Positions 44,595-54,144 of a DNA stretch of 64,000 bases are shown here, in pieces. The stretch comes from Candidatus Bathyarchaeota archaeon (GTDB lineage Archaea > Thermoproteota > Bathyarchaeia > Bathyarchaeales > WUQV01), in assembly GCA_021158125.1 (NCBI GenBank), contig JAGGVF010000022.1, forward strand, positions 62,001-126,000, written 5' to 3'. The first letter of the stretch is position 1; the number at the start of each line of letters is the position of its first letter. Below the pieces are notes generated by a model. The model searched no databases and was not told where the DNA came from. It worked only from the letters and a program-made list of their open reading frames with translations. The position numbers and the translations under genes are program-made.

Positions 44595-44927
44595 TTAAAT
44601 CAGCCTGTACGTTAAGGGTAAAGCTTGGGGCAAATTCTGCGGTGTCCTCTCATCTTCGCATGTTGCTGCTTGATAATTTAAAGTTGCCTTCCCCTTCCCC
44701 CTTAGCCCTAAATTTGTTTTTAAAATGCTTTTCAGAGTAGTTATAGGAGTTTTCGTTACTTGGATTGAAGTTTTAATTAGGCTTACAGTCCATATACCCT
44801 TTAACAACACGTCTGCAAACTTTATCTCTAACCTATAAAGCGAACAATTCGACCCGTTACTTCTAACCATTCTCTCTTTCAGTAAGAGTTCACGTCGAAT
44901 CATTGTTTTTATTATTTTTTCTTTCAA
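44595..44927 (-). CDS. uncertain hypothetical protein
   Basis: The open frame encodes 110 basic residues (MKEKIIKTMIRRELLLKERM...). No family is recognised, there is no good ribosome-binding site, and the last third looks low in secondary structure. A 17-base palindrome stands 12 bases before the start, which slightly favours a real, regulated gene. If it is not real, 44560-45074 is noncoding. Confidence 0.3.
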   Translation of the reverse strand: MKEKIIKTMIRRELLLKERMVRSNGSNCSLYRLEIKFADVLLKGIWTVSLIKTSIQVTKTPITTLKSILKTNLGLRGKGKATLNYQAATCEDERTPQNLPQALPLTYRLI

Positions 44928-44939
44928 GTTTCAGCACCA

Positions 44940-44956
44940 AATATATCTGATATATT
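44940..44956. promoter_or_regulatory. perfect 17-bp AT-rich palindrome
   Basis: AATATATC, T, GATATATT is a perfect inverted repeat. It lies upstream of the uncertain minus-strand ORF and 118 bases before the glycosyltransferase gene. AT palindromes occur by chance in such DNA, but this one is long. Operator or overlapping TATA elements are possible. Confidence 0.35.
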
Positions 44957-45074
44957 AAGATATAATTCGTTTGCTTTAACGTCAGAAATATTCTCTAAAT
45001 CGAAATATTTCACTATTCGAATTCCGAGGAAAAATTGATAACGCTCACCAGTAGCATTTTGATGCGAAACTGAA

Positions 45075-46238
45075 ATGACTATAAATGTACTAGTGTCTTC
45101 AGCATCTTATGTTCTAAGCGATTACCTAATCTCAAGCGAAGGAACAACATGTCTAGAAATCATGAAAAAATTAGGAAAGTACGGTTTTACCTTCGAAGCC
45201 ATAGCCGGACACGTAGACGTCAGAAAACCCCCACAAAATATCAAACTGCACAGTATATGCTCAATCAAAGCCTCGCCCAGCAACAACATATTCGAAAAAT
45301 ACCTAACTCACACAGAATTCATAACTAAAAGCTATTTTAAAGCCGTCAAAATCCTAAAAAAACAAAAAATAGACATAATCCATCACATGTTTCCCGCTGT
45401 CTACAACCAAACCTTCAGCCTCTTACTAATACTAACCAAACACCTCGACAAACCCTTCGTTTTCGGCCCAGCATCCGCCCATTTCACTAAAAGACCATTA
45501 GATGAAAGAATCCTAAACAAAATAACATCAAAACTCCACAGAAAAACAATTCTAAAATGTTTATATTTGATAACCATAACAGAACAAGTAAAAAAATTAT
45601 ACAGCAAATTATTCAACGAGGATAAAATTTTAGTTATTCCTTTAGGAGTTGACACAGAAATTTTCAAGCCGTCAAAAAACAGAAAAAAATGCAAAGAAAA
45701 CTTTGAAATACTCTTTGTAGGCTTCCTCTACAAGCTGAAAGGTGTTAGCTACTTAATTAAAAGCTTGAAACAAGTAGTTCATGAAGAAAAGAACGTTAAA
45801 CTTAGAATAGTCGGCGAGGGTCCCGAAAAAAATAGACTCAAGCTCTTAGCGCAAAGTCTCGGGCTAAAAGACCACGTGTTATTTGAGGGATTTGTTCCAC
45901 ATGACAAAATTGTAAGATACTACCAAAACTGTGATATCTTCTGTTTTCCAACACTGGGTGAACCGTTCGGTAAAGCCGTAATCGAAGCCATGTCATGCGG
46001 AAAACCAGTCATAGCCTCGAACAGAGGAGGCCCAAAAGAAATAGTGGAGGATGGAAAAACAGGCTTTCTGGTTCCACCTGGAAAAATTGAGCCGCTTGCT
46101 GAGAAAATACTGAAACTTTTAAGAGATAAAAAACTGAGGAGAAAAATGGGTAAAGAAGCTAGAAAAAGGGTCTTAGAAAAGTTTTCTTTGGAAAAAGTTG
46201 CGGAGAGTTTTCGTAAACTGTATTTTAGTTTGCTTTAA
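45075..46238 (+). CDS. glycosyltransferase family 4
   Basis: The 387-residue GT-B enzyme has a variable N-terminal domain and a C-terminal domain with ILFVGFLYKLKGVSYLIKSL, LRIVGEGPEKNRL, GFVPHDKIVRYYQNCDIFCFPTLGEPFGKAVIEAMSCGKPVIAS (the E-x7-E motif) and a helical tail. Family GT4 transfers sugars from activated donors with retention. It begins the surface-glycan island that surrounds the S-layer-like gene. ATG at 45075. Confidence 0.93.
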   Translation: MTINVLVSSASYVLSDYLISSEGTTCLEIMKKLGKYGFTFEAIAGHVDVRKPPQNIKLHSICSIKASPSNNIFEKYLTHTEFITKSYFKAVKILKKQKIDIIHHMFPAVYNQTFSLLLILTKHLDKPFVFGPASAHFTKRPLDERILNKITSKLHRKTILKCLYLITITEQVKKLYSKLFNEDKILVIPLGVDTEIFKPSKNRKKCKENFEILFVGFLYKLKGVSYLIKSLKQVVHEEKNVKLRIVGEGPEKNRLKLLAQSLGLKDHVLFEGFVPHDKIVRYYQNCDIFCFPTLGEPFGKAVIEAMSCGKPVIASNRGGPKEIVEDGKTGFLVPPGKIEPLAEKILKLLRDKKLRRKMGKEARKRVLEKFSLEKVAESFRKLYFSLL

Positions 46239-46287
46239 GAGGTAAATTTTTCTGGTTTTTAGTGCAAAATTAAATAGTTTGTGTCAG

Positions 46288-46302
46288 ATTCAGAGTTAGA
46301 AC
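46288..46302. promoter_or_regulatory. ATTCAGAGTTAGAAC element upstream of the GT2 gene
   Basis: ATTCAGAGTTAGAAC is the reverse complement, with one difference, of the left 15 bases of the palindromic element at 47173-47193 upstream of the S-layer-like gene. It sits about 20-30 bases before the GT2 gene. A shared regulator of both genes is possible. Confidence 0.35.
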
Positions 46303-46320
46303 CTTTCTTAAAGCCTATTT

Positions 46321-47160
46321 TTGCATTGCGTCCACCATAAAGCAGATTCCATTATTCCATTGGAGCGCTATCAATTGAAGTGCTTCATAATACTACCATG
46401 CTACAATGAAGAAGAAAATCTGGAGAAACTGTTAAAATCCATAGATGAAACCCTTCAAGATAATTTTCCCTATCACGTAATAGCAGTAAACGATGGAAGT
46501 TTCGACGGAACCGGAAAAACCTTAAAAAAACTTTCATCAAAATACCCCATCACACTGGTCGAACATTCAAGAAACAGGGGTCTCTCAGAGGCGTTAAAAA
46601 CAGGGTTAAAAACCGTACTAAGGAAACTCAGCGACGAAGATTACGTTGTTGTTATGGATTCCGATAATACTCATGATCCTAAATATATTCCCCTAATGGT
46701 GCATGCAGCCAGCAACTTTGACGTTGTGATTGGTTCACGCTACATCAAAAATGGAAAGCAGATTAACGTGCCTCCACACAGAGTTCTGATGAGCTGGACA
46801 GTTAACCGCTTAATTGGACTTTTATTAAAGGTTAACATAAAAGATTTTACCAGCGGATACAGATGCTTCAAAGCCTCAACCATAAAAAAGCTGTTTAATA
46901 TTTTTGGAGAAAAATTGATAGAGTCAAACGGATTTGAAGTCTCTTTCGAAATTCTCCTTAAAACGTTGGCCTGCAAATCCAAGATTGGAGAAATTCCAAT
47001 AACTCTTAACTATGGATTAAAAAATGGCCAAAGTAAGATGAAATCCCTCCCTACAATCTTCAAGTATATGCGGCTTTTGTTGAATTTAAAAAATAAATTG
47101 AGGAAAATTGTCCGAGAAAATGAGTCTTGTAGATTATTTTTCCCTAATTTTTCGGTTTAA
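46321..47160 (+). CDS. glycosyltransferase family 2, dolichyl-phosphate sugar synthase-like
   Basis: The 279-residue GT-A enzyme has CFIILPCYNEEENLEKLL (about 21-38), the acceptor loop VNDGSFDGTG, VVVMDSDNTHDPKYI with the metal-binding DSD and IKDFTSGYRCFKAS, all typical of dolichyl-phosphate mannose or glucose synthases. No C-terminal membrane domain is present, so it is the soluble short type. It would charge the lipid carrier used for S-layer glycosylation. The start is likely TTG at 46321 or a later codon near the first core residues. Confidence 0.9.
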   Translation: MHCVHHKADSIIPLERYQLKCFIILPCYNEEENLEKLLKSIDETLQDNFPYHVIAVNDGSFDGTGKTLKKLSSKYPITLVEHSRNRGLSEALKTGLKTVLRKLSDEDYVVVMDSDNTHDPKYIPLMVHAASNFDVVIGSRYIKNGKQINVPPHRVLMSWTVNRLIGLLLKVNIKDFTSGYRCFKASTIKKLFNIFGEKLIESNGFEVSFEILLKTLACKSKIGEIPITLNYGLKNGQSKMKSLPTIFKYMRLLLNLKNKLRKIVRENESCRLFFPNFSV

Positions 47161-47172
47161 GCTTTTAAATAA

Positions 47173-47193
47173 GTTCTAATTCTGAATCGGAAC
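47173..47193. promoter_or_regulatory. imperfect palindrome upstream of S-layer-like gene
   Basis: GTTC-TA-ATTC-T-GAAT-CG-GAAC is a 21-base interrupted inverted repeat 64 bases before the S-layer-like gene. Its first 15 bases recur in inverted orientation at 46288-46302. Regulator unknown. Confidence 0.4.
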
Positions 47194-47256
47194 CTCTAAA
47201 AAATTTTTAATAAATGTTAAAATGCTCTGATAAGTGACCCAAGAGAGGAATGATAA

Positions 47257-50200
47257 ATGAAAAACCGTAAAAAAATATTCTCAATACTAAGCATTGCGAT
47301 AATCGCCTCAGCATTTATAATTACAATGCTTCCCTCGACGCAGGCAACCGACCCCGCAGACTGGTATACAACAGTTAACGGAGTTCTCGACAGCGATTAC
47401 TATGCACTTTACCCATTTGAAAAAGAAGACAGCTTGAAGATAGGATTTTCAAAATATGGAGAATTCATAGATTCAAACACTGGCACTGGGCTTAACTACT
47501 CAGGAAGAGACCCATTTGCCAACGAAGGCGTAGACATGAAATACTGGCTTAACGGATGGGTTCTTGACGCCCGTTATGTGCATAGATCTTATGGAGCAAG
47601 ACACCTATGGGCATTCGCCATGTTCGCTGACATGGTAAGCTACGGCGGAGACTGGATAAACGGAGCTACAGACCCCTACAGCGCCCCACACGGCGGAAGA
47701 AAAACAAATGGAGCCGCAAAAACCGAAGATATAAAGGTATTATATGACGGCCCAAGACGTTTTGTAGCCATGCTTACCACGCATCTAAACGACACTGAAG
47801 GAGACGACACTTGGCCTGTGCTCGACGTAATCTTTACAATAATATTCAACAAAGTCAAGAAACAAGTTATAGTCCTAAAAGATATCAAATTAACAATCGA
47901 CTCAAAGATTCTTGAGGGCCCAGTTGACGTCCAATTCGGTGACAGGGGCGAATGGGACCTCGGTCCCGCACCAGACTGGAAAAGCTATGCTCACTTCTGG
48001 CATCAAGAGCTAGAAACCTGCTACGGTGCAGAATGGCACTTGTCCAAGAACATAACCAGAGAATTCTATTACCATAATGCTTCTTTCAGCGGAAACAGCC
48101 TACAACTCCCTGATGGAGGCAGCCAACCCTACGGGTACCGAGTGGTTGACCGTTCAGAGTACGTTTTTGTAAATGATGTCTGGCAGAGACGAGGAGAAGA
48201 CTACACAATAAACTATAGAAGCAGAGTTATCACCTTTGCTCAAACACTTACAGATGCTGATGTAAAAGTTTACTACAAACTCCCCAAAGTGGAAGTTGTG
48301 CAAGGCGAAAAAGGAGACCCAATAGCTCTTCCACACAAGTATGACCTTGCACAAGTGATCTCTTCCGATTTAGCAGTAGTCGGCTATGCAGCTTTCTGGC
48401 CAACCTTAAGCGACTATTCAGTTTACGGATGGGACTACTCGCTTGAGCCTCTCTACAATGTTAGTCAAGCAGACGTGCCCAGCGGAGAGCCTGAAATACC
48501 CTTCATAGTTGGCGAATGGGACTTTATGCTCGACTATGGAACCGACACACCCTACTGGGGTAAGCAGTTTAGAGGAGTAACCGTCTATGGGCTAGTAGAC
48601 TATCATGATGCAGATGATGCCAACGCCAGCGACCTAAATGGAGACGGTGAAACAGAAAATCAAATTGACGCCGAAGTCGCCTACCTACTAGCCGAAGTCT
48701 TCAATCCATGGGACCTCTACGATGCAGTTCACAAGAATACGAGAAGATGGGTGCAATTCTACACTGTAACTGCGACCGATGTTGCTAATGCTGCACTAGG
48801 AACTCCGTTGAATATAACCCTTGAGCATTATCCAGTGCTTAAAGTTGCAGTTTGGGAGAGCTACTGTAAATTCGGTGAAAGAGTCCTATGGAATGGAGAA
48901 CTTAAGTATCCATTAAGATCCATCTATACGGATTACGACTACGAACTCTATGTGCTAAATAACGGTACAGGCTACATTTGGATACCGGCAGATAAGGTTC
49001 CGTCTGAAGGAACAGAAATTAAAATCCTATACTCAACCTACACAAACTATACAAATGAAGGCGACATATCCTTACAGTGGACAGAAACCTACAGCTACGC
49101 AGCTTATTCTTCAGTGATTGTTACTAAAAGCTACACCCATGAAATCCTTGATCCACTAGGAGCTAACCACACACTCTACATTCGAGAATTAGAGTTTGAA
49201 GTTTCATTTGTAAATAGTTCTATTATAGATCAGGACCACACCTTCACTTTCCAAGGCACAATGGACTTCTACGAAGAAGACTTCAAAGTGTTCAAAGAAA
49301 ATAGAACATTGATAAACTGCTACTGGTGGGACCAAAGTGGTCCACACGGCAGCAGAAAATTCAGACATGTTGATGATGACGGAATAATTAAGGTGGACTT
49401 CTACGACTTCTGGATGCAATGGTACATTACACCTCCTGAAGGCTTAGATTTGCATGTTGATTGGCTTCATCTAGACGTCGACTACACAATTACTGTTTTC
49501 TATAATGCTACTTCAGGAAACTACACAATAACTGCGGACTTTAACATAAATGGTCATGGCGGGGAAGCTCTACCTGGTATAAAGGGTGCTTGGACAAACG
49601 AGCTCTACGTAGAGCATATTCCTGGCCGCTATGAATGGACAATTGTTGGAAGAGACTCTAGGGCAGTAGACTCGGCTGGAGCAGCCATGGTAACCGCCGC
49701 CTTCAAGAACAAGCAGATCGAGATAGGGCTAAGCGGAACTGAAATGCAAGACCTAGATTATGGACCTTACTTCCCATGGATAGTCCGCAACCTAACCGGA
49801 ACAACCGATGATAGAGCAAACTACAATGACGCCTTAGGAAGAGAAGCATTGAAGGATGACTGGTGTCATACATGGCCGGTTTCAAGCTCAAACATCATTG
49901 TGGTAGGTGGGCCGGCAGCCAACTTAGCAACAGAATACTTTAACGAGTTTACAGAAGCCTTCATGGTCAACCCTGGCCTTTCAGACTACTTCACAAGCTA
50001 CGGAATACTACCATTAACCTGCTGGGATAAACTCGGCCACTTTATTGAAGGAAATACAATCACTGATCCGTACGGCTATGCGGTAATAACCACCTACAAA
50101 GACATCAACGGTACTGTAGGCTTCTTGGTCTGGGGATGGACAGGACAAGACACCTATTATGCATGCAAATTCTTCCACGAAGAAATCATCTACGAACTAC

Positions 50201-50352
50201 AAGACTTTCCGTTGCATGTAACAAGTATAATATTGAAGATAGACTATTCGGAAGATCCAGAACACCCAACATTCTCAATAACCGAATGTCTAGGAACAAT
50301 AAGTGAAAGGCTAGTGGAAACGGCTAAAGGCGGAATACACCCAGATCCATAG
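47257..50352 (+). CDS. large secreted surface (S-layer-like) protein
   Basis: The 1031-residue protein begins with a signal peptide (MKNRKKIFSILSIAIIASAF) cleaved near ATDPADW. The mature protein is acidic, very rich in Tyr, Trp and Asp, with many N-x-S/T sequons and long beta-rich stretches. There is no C-terminal hydrophobic anchor; it ends ETAKGGIHPDP. It resembles large S-layer proteins of uncultured TACK archaea in size, composition and glycosyltransferase neighbours, but I cannot confirm the family. ATG follows AAGAGAGGAATGATAA. Low use of rare codons fits high expression. Confidence 0.75.
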   Translation: MKNRKKIFSILSIAIIASAFIITMLPSTQATDPADWYTTVNGVLDSDYYALYPFEKEDSLKIGFSKYGEFIDSNTGTGLNYSGRDPFANEGVDMKYWLNGWVLDARYVHRSYGARHLWAFAMFADMVSYGGDWINGATDPYSAPHGGRKTNGAAKTEDIKVLYDGPRRFVAMLTTHLNDTEGDDTWPVLDVIFTIIFNKVKKQVIVLKDIKLTIDSKILEGPVDVQFGDRGEWDLGPAPDWKSYAHFWHQELETCYGAEWHLSKNITREFYYHNASFSGNSLQLPDGGSQPYGYRVVDRSEYVFVNDVWQRRGEDYTINYRSRVITFAQTLTDADVKVYYKLPKVEVVQGEKGDPIALPHKYDLAQVISSDLAVVGYAAFWPTLSDYSVYGWDYSLEPLYNVSQADVPSGEPEIPFIVGEWDFMLDYGTDTPYWGKQFRGVTVYGLVDYHDADDANASDLNGDGETENQIDAEVAYLLAEVFNPWDLYDAVHKNTRRWVQFYTVTATDVANAALGTPLNITLEHYPVLKVAVWESYCKFGERVLWNGELKYPLRSIYTDYDYELYVLNNGTGYIWIPADKVPSEGTEIKILYSTYTNYTNEGDISLQWTETYSYAAYSSVIVTKSYTHEILDPLGANHTLYIRELEFEVSFVNSSIIDQDHTFTFQGTMDFYEEDFKVFKENRTLINCYWWDQSGPHGSRKFRHVDDDGIIKVDFYDFWMQWYITPPEGLDLHVDWLHLDVDYTITVFYNATSGNYTITADFNINGHGGEALPGIKGAWTNELYVEHIPGRYEWTIVGRDSRAVDSAGAAMVTAAFKNKQIEIGLSGTEMQDLDYGPYFPWIVRNLTGTTDDRANYNDALGREALKDDWCHTWPVSSSNIIVVGGPAANLATEYFNEFTEAFMVNPGLSDYFTSYGILPLTCWDKLGHFIEGNTITDPYGYAVITTYKDINGTVGFLVWGWTGQDTYYACKFFHEEIIYELQDFPLHVTSIILKIDYSEDPEHPTFSITECLGTISERLVETAKGGIHPDP

Positions 50353-50370
50353 CCTCCCAATCTCCCATTT

Positions 50371-51603
50371 TTATTTAACCTCACTCTTTTTATCTAAGTT
50401 CTGCCTGAGAAACTTTAGGTCCTCTCTGAAAATTTTCTTCCAATCGAAACGTTTAACAAAACCTTGAGAAGTTTTCCCAAACTTTTTACAGTTAAAATTT
50501 TCTAGAACTTCCAAAATTTTCTCAGCTAATGCTGTAGAATTAAACTTGGAGACAAAAAATACCGTCTTACAGTTTCCAAATATTTCTTTTAAAGCGGGAA
50601 TTTCGTAGCAGACTACTGGTAGTCCGCATGCCAATGCTTCAGCAACAGCAATTCCCCACCCTTCAAAACGGCTTGGAAACACAAAAACTTTACTCCTACA
50701 TAAAATTTTATGCATTTTCTCGTCTGGAAGCCCTCCAAAAACATGGATTTTCCTTTCAAGCTTTAATTTTTTAATTTTAATTCTTAGATTTTTGAGTTCT
50801 GGGCCTTCGCCAATTATAGCCAAAAAAGCTTCCTTTCTTTTAAAAATAACCTTTTTCCACGCATCTACCAAGTCGTAGATTCCTTTTTCAGGGGCAATTC
50901 TTCCAACAAAAACTCCGTCAAAAGTTTTCTTTCCTGAATATTTGCAGAGTTTAGAAATTTTCCTAAAGTTAATTCCGTTTCCGCTGACCAGTATCTTCTC
51001 CCTACCAACACCGCTTTTCTCCAGCAGTGAAGCAGTAAATCCTGAAACAGAAATGAATAGGTCGGCTTTCTTTAGAATTTCAACCATCAGTTTTGAGGCT
51101 AAAGCCTTTAGGAGAGAAATAAGAAGGGAGTATCCTACTTTTCGGTAGTTTCTGAAGAATTTTGTTAGGGAAAATGGGAAGTTTGCGGAATTTTCTTTTA
51201 AAATAAAATCAAAATGATGAACAGTAACGCAGAGGGGCTTTCTGCAAAAAATTTTGAGAAAAAATGCCGGAAACAAATTGGGTAAAGTATTGTTTGGTGA
51301 AAAAAGCATTTCGGGTTTACCCTTTAAAACTAACGGAAATGCGGTAACTACGGCCTTTAAACTCCAAATCATCCATTCTAAATAATTTAACATCAAACTT
51401 GACGATCCAACTTTTAAGGGTCTTCTAACAACAACTTTCCTAACGTTTTTTCCGGAAATTTCTAGTGAAGATTCCGGGCAAATAACAGTAATTTTAACTT
51501 CCGTGCCATCCAAAAACTTCAGAAACTCAAAAAAGCGTTTTTCAGCTCCTCCCCAAAAAGTTATTTTTCGACTTGGATAGAAGAAGATGCTGAAAATAAG
51601 CAA
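50371..51603 (-). CDS. glycosyltransferase family 4
   Basis: The 410-residue GT-B enzyme has WGGAEKRFFEFLKFL near the N terminus, ILVSGNGINFRKI, GVFVGRIAPEKGIYDLVDAWKKV, LAIIGEGPELKNLR and VFVFPSRFEGWGIAVAEALACGLPVVCYEIPAL (E-x7-E motif). It is one of a pair of GT4 genes; the upstream gene ends 3 bases before this one begins, so they are co-transcribed. Start is TTG at 51603. Donor and acceptor are unknown. Confidence 0.92.
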   Translation of the reverse strand: MLIFSIFFYPSRKITFWGGAEKRFFEFLKFLDGTEVKITVICPESSLEISGKNVRKVVVRRPLKVGSSSLMLNYLEWMIWSLKAVVTAFPLVLKGKPEMLFSPNNTLPNLFPAFFLKIFCRKPLCVTVHHFDFILKENSANFPFSLTKFFRNYRKVGYSLLISLLKALASKLMVEILKKADLFISVSGFTASLLEKSGVGREKILVSGNGINFRKISKLCKYSGKKTFDGVFVGRIAPEKGIYDLVDAWKKVIFKRKEAFLAIIGEGPELKNLRIKIKKLKLERKIHVFGGLPDEKMHKILCRSKVFVFPSRFEGWGIAVAEALACGLPVVCYEIPALKEIFGNCKTVFFVSKFNSTALAEKILEVLENFNCKKFGKTSQGFVKRFDWKKIFREDLKFLRQNLDKKSEVK

Positions 51604-51606
51604 CTT

Positions 51607-52809
51607 TCATCCAGCAACTTTTAAAATGGCTTCTTCAAGCTTTTGAATATGCCTTTCTTTAGAAAATTTCTGTTTTATGTATTTTGGAAGAGTTTTTCTC
51701 GTCTTAGACTTTTTAAAGCGGGTTATTGTCATTAAAGTTTTCTCGGCTAAATCCTCAATGTTATAGGGCTCAGCTTTAAACCCTGTTTTCCCGTCTAAAA
51801 CTGTTTCGCATGGCCCTGAGCCGTCGTTCCAAACTACAACCGGAGTTCCGCAGGCCATAGCTTCAACTGGGCATAACCCAAAATCTTCCCTTGGAACAGA
51901 GTATACGTAGACGTCTGCAGCATTATAAAGTTCGACAAGTTCTCTTAAAGATTTAAAACCCAAAAAAACAATGTTACTTTCAACCTTCAGTTTTTTAGCT
52001 CTTTCAATAAGCCACTTTACATAACTGAAGTTTTCTCGGGAAATTTCGCCGGTAACAGCAAGAACAGCTTCTGGAAACTCCTTTTTAACATAATACATCA
52101 TGTCAATAAGCCATTCCCAACGTTTTACTGCTGCAATTCTTCCACCAGAAAGAATTAGGGGCGACCCCAACTTTGAATGTAGGTGTTTCACAGTTTTTTC
52201 AGGTAATGGTTTAAAGATTTCTGTGTCAACCGGAGGATAGCAAACTTCAGCTGATACGCCATAAATTAGCTTTATCCTTCTAGCTGTGAAATGACTGTTT
52301 GCTAAAACAAGATCTGAACAAACAACACTAGTTGAATCAATAAACTTGAAGACTGGCCGAGTTAACTGTCCTAAAAAATAAACTATATTTCTGGTTCCGT
52401 CAAATCTCCAGAGATTTCGCTCTGACTTTGGAAGGTAGAGGAATCTAGGAGGCGAATGAATGTAGCTTATGTATTTTTTTCCTTTAAGCTTCTTGAGTGT
52501 GTAGCCAATCCATGTTGAGGGGCCGTAGCCGTGGCAGATTAAAACGTCAAATTTGCTGAAAACTTTAACTGTTAATGGAGCTAAAGGAACAGAGGCCAAG
52601 ATTCTCATTGTTTGATTTTCTGGCAGTTGAGACAGATAGGTGTCCACATAACAGTGGGGGTTACTTTTCAAACCAAAATCTTTTCCAACATAAGCGAAAA
52701 AGCATTTTGCTTTGTAACCTTTCCAATTTAACATTTCAGTCTGCTTTAAAATTACGTTTTCTGCTCCGCCGTGCTCTTTTAAATGACTATAAATTATTCC
52801 TATTCGCAT
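51607..52809 (-). CDS. glycosyltransferase family 4
   Basis: This 400-residue GT-B enzyme starts MRIGIIYSHLKEHGGAENVI and has LILSGGRIAAVKRWEWLIDMMYYVKKEF, NIVFLGFKSLRELVELYNAADVYVYSVPREDFGLCPVEAMACGTPVVVWNDGSGP. The motif order is that of mannosyltransferase-like GT4. ATG at 52809 follows GGAG; a GTG at 52821 is a longer alternative. Together with the next gene it forms a two-gene unit facing the S-layer-like gene. Confidence 0.92.
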   Translation of the reverse strand: MRIGIIYSHLKEHGGAENVILKQTEMLNWKGYKAKCFFAYVGKDFGLKSNPHCYVDTYLSQLPENQTMRILASVPLAPLTVKVFSKFDVLICHGYGPSTWIGYTLKKLKGKKYISYIHSPPRFLYLPKSERNLWRFDGTRNIVYFLGQLTRPVFKFIDSTSVVCSDLVLANSHFTARRIKLIYGVSAEVCYPPVDTEIFKPLPEKTVKHLHSKLGSPLILSGGRIAAVKRWEWLIDMMYYVKKEFPEAVLAVTGEISRENFSYVKWLIERAKKLKVESNIVFLGFKSLRELVELYNAADVYVYSVPREDFGLCPVEAMACGTPVVVWNDGSGPCETVLDGKTGFKAEPYNIEDLAEKTLMTITRFKKSKTRKTLPKYIKQKFSKERHIQKLEEAILKVAG

Positions 52810-52989
52810 TTTTATCTCCACGGCTTTTACAGTTTACTGTTAAGGTTTCCAGCTAGGGTTTGGCTCAGTCTTTTATTAAGAATTTTTTAATGGTCAGAGT
52901 CAGAAGCTGAATCTAATTTAAAACAATCCAGTTTGATGCACTAAACAAAATCTTCTAATACTCGAATCTGCATCTCTCTATGAGAAAAC

Positions 52990-54108
52990 ATGAATGAAAC
53001 TGAAGAATGCCCAACAACCCCAACTCAAGGCAACGAGAAAGAAATCGTGCCGCAAGAGTCCCAAGTTAATACAATCTACAATCTGGTTGCTTCTGAATTC
53101 CAAGTTATAGACCACTTCATGGAACATGGAATACTTACCTTCCACGTCCAACTCGGTGAAAACTCAAAGGAAGCCTTCCTTAGACTAGTTAAAAAACTTG
53201 AACCTTTAGGGCTAGCTCCACTGCTGAGAAAAACAGAGAAACAAAACGTCCTCAGAATAATTAAGAAGCCTCCAATTAAAAAAAGTAATATTCTAGTAAA
53301 TTTGGGATTATTTTTTGCTACATTAGTCACAACTTTCTTCACTGGCTACATGCTTTCTCTAGGAAGAGGAGACTTAAACCCAGTTGATGGCGGATTAATT
53401 TTCATGGTTACCATAATAGCCATACTTGGAGTCCACGAGATGGGTCATAAAATTACAGCTCAAAAGCATGGAATCGAAGCTACCTTCCCCTATTTTATTC
53501 CAGGTCCACCACCAGTAGGAACTTTTGGAGCAATAATAATGCAGAAGTCCCTCCCACCGAATCGTGACGCCCTTTTTGATGTGGGTGCAAGCGGTCCTAT
53601 AGCCGGCTTTATAGCTTCAGCCATCGCAATATTCTTAGGCCTACCACTCTCAACTTACGGTTCTGTTCCCCCAGGTACTACAACGCTTCCACCACCGATA
53701 TTTTTCTGGCTTGTAGGCCCATCTCTACTTCCCCCGCCGCCACAAGGCTGGGCGCCGCGTCCTGGTGAAATTCCGGTAATAGTGCTTCATCCCGTGGCTT
53801 TTGCTGGGTGGATAGGGATTGTAGTAACAATGCTTAACCTTCTGCCGGTTGGAACTCTCGATGGAGGTCATATAGCAGAAAGTCTCTTTAAAGGAAAAGC
53901 AAGAACAATCTTTCTAATAGTATCAGTTATCATTTTGCTCCTAATACAATTCTGGCTTATGCTTTTCTTTGTCCTATTTTTCGGCATGTACAAGCATCCA
54001 GGCCCCTTAGATGCCGTTTCAAGTCTTTCAACTAAAAGAAAAATTATAGCAGTCATTGTACTAGTGATATTTGTCCTCTCAATGCCCATGCCAAGCTTCC
54101 TATATTAA
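52990..54108 (+). CDS. site-2 protease family (M50) intramembrane metalloprotease
   Basis: The 372-residue membrane protein has an N-terminal soluble domain of about 100 residues, then the zinc site GVHEMGHKITAQKHG (HExxH about residue 148) and the partner motif NLLPVGTLDGGHIAESL, with the intervening GTFGAIIMQKSLPPNRDALFDVGASGPIAGF typical of plant and archaeal S2P. A proline-rich loop (LPPPPQGWAPRPGEIP) separates the segments. It cleaves membrane-bound substrates within the bilayer, for example anti-sigma-like or membrane regulators. ATG at 52990. It diverges from the GT4 pair. Confidence 0.92.
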   Translation: MNETEECPTTPTQGNEKEIVPQESQVNTIYNLVASEFQVIDHFMEHGILTFHVQLGENSKEAFLRLVKKLEPLGLAPLLRKTEKQNVLRIIKKPPIKKSNILVNLGLFFATLVTTFFTGYMLSLGRGDLNPVDGGLIFMVTIIAILGVHEMGHKITAQKHGIEATFPYFIPGPPPVGTFGAIIMQKSLPPNRDALFDVGASGPIAGFIASAIAIFLGLPLSTYGSVPPGTTTLPPPIFFWLVGPSLLPPPPQGWAPRPGEIPVIVLHPVAFAGWIGIVVTMLNLLPVGTLDGGHIAESLFKGKARTIFLIVSVIILLLIQFWLMLFFVLFFGMYKHPGPLDAVSSLSTKRKIIAVIVLVIFVLSMPMPSFLY

Positions 54109-54144
54109 GAGAATTAAAAATAAGAAAAGGAAGGATTTTGAGTC

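Noticed and set aside
47257..50352. Archaeosortase signal on the S-layer-like protein
   Set aside because: The C terminus lacks a hydrophobic segment and basic tail, so it is not a substrate of the sorting enzyme by sequence.
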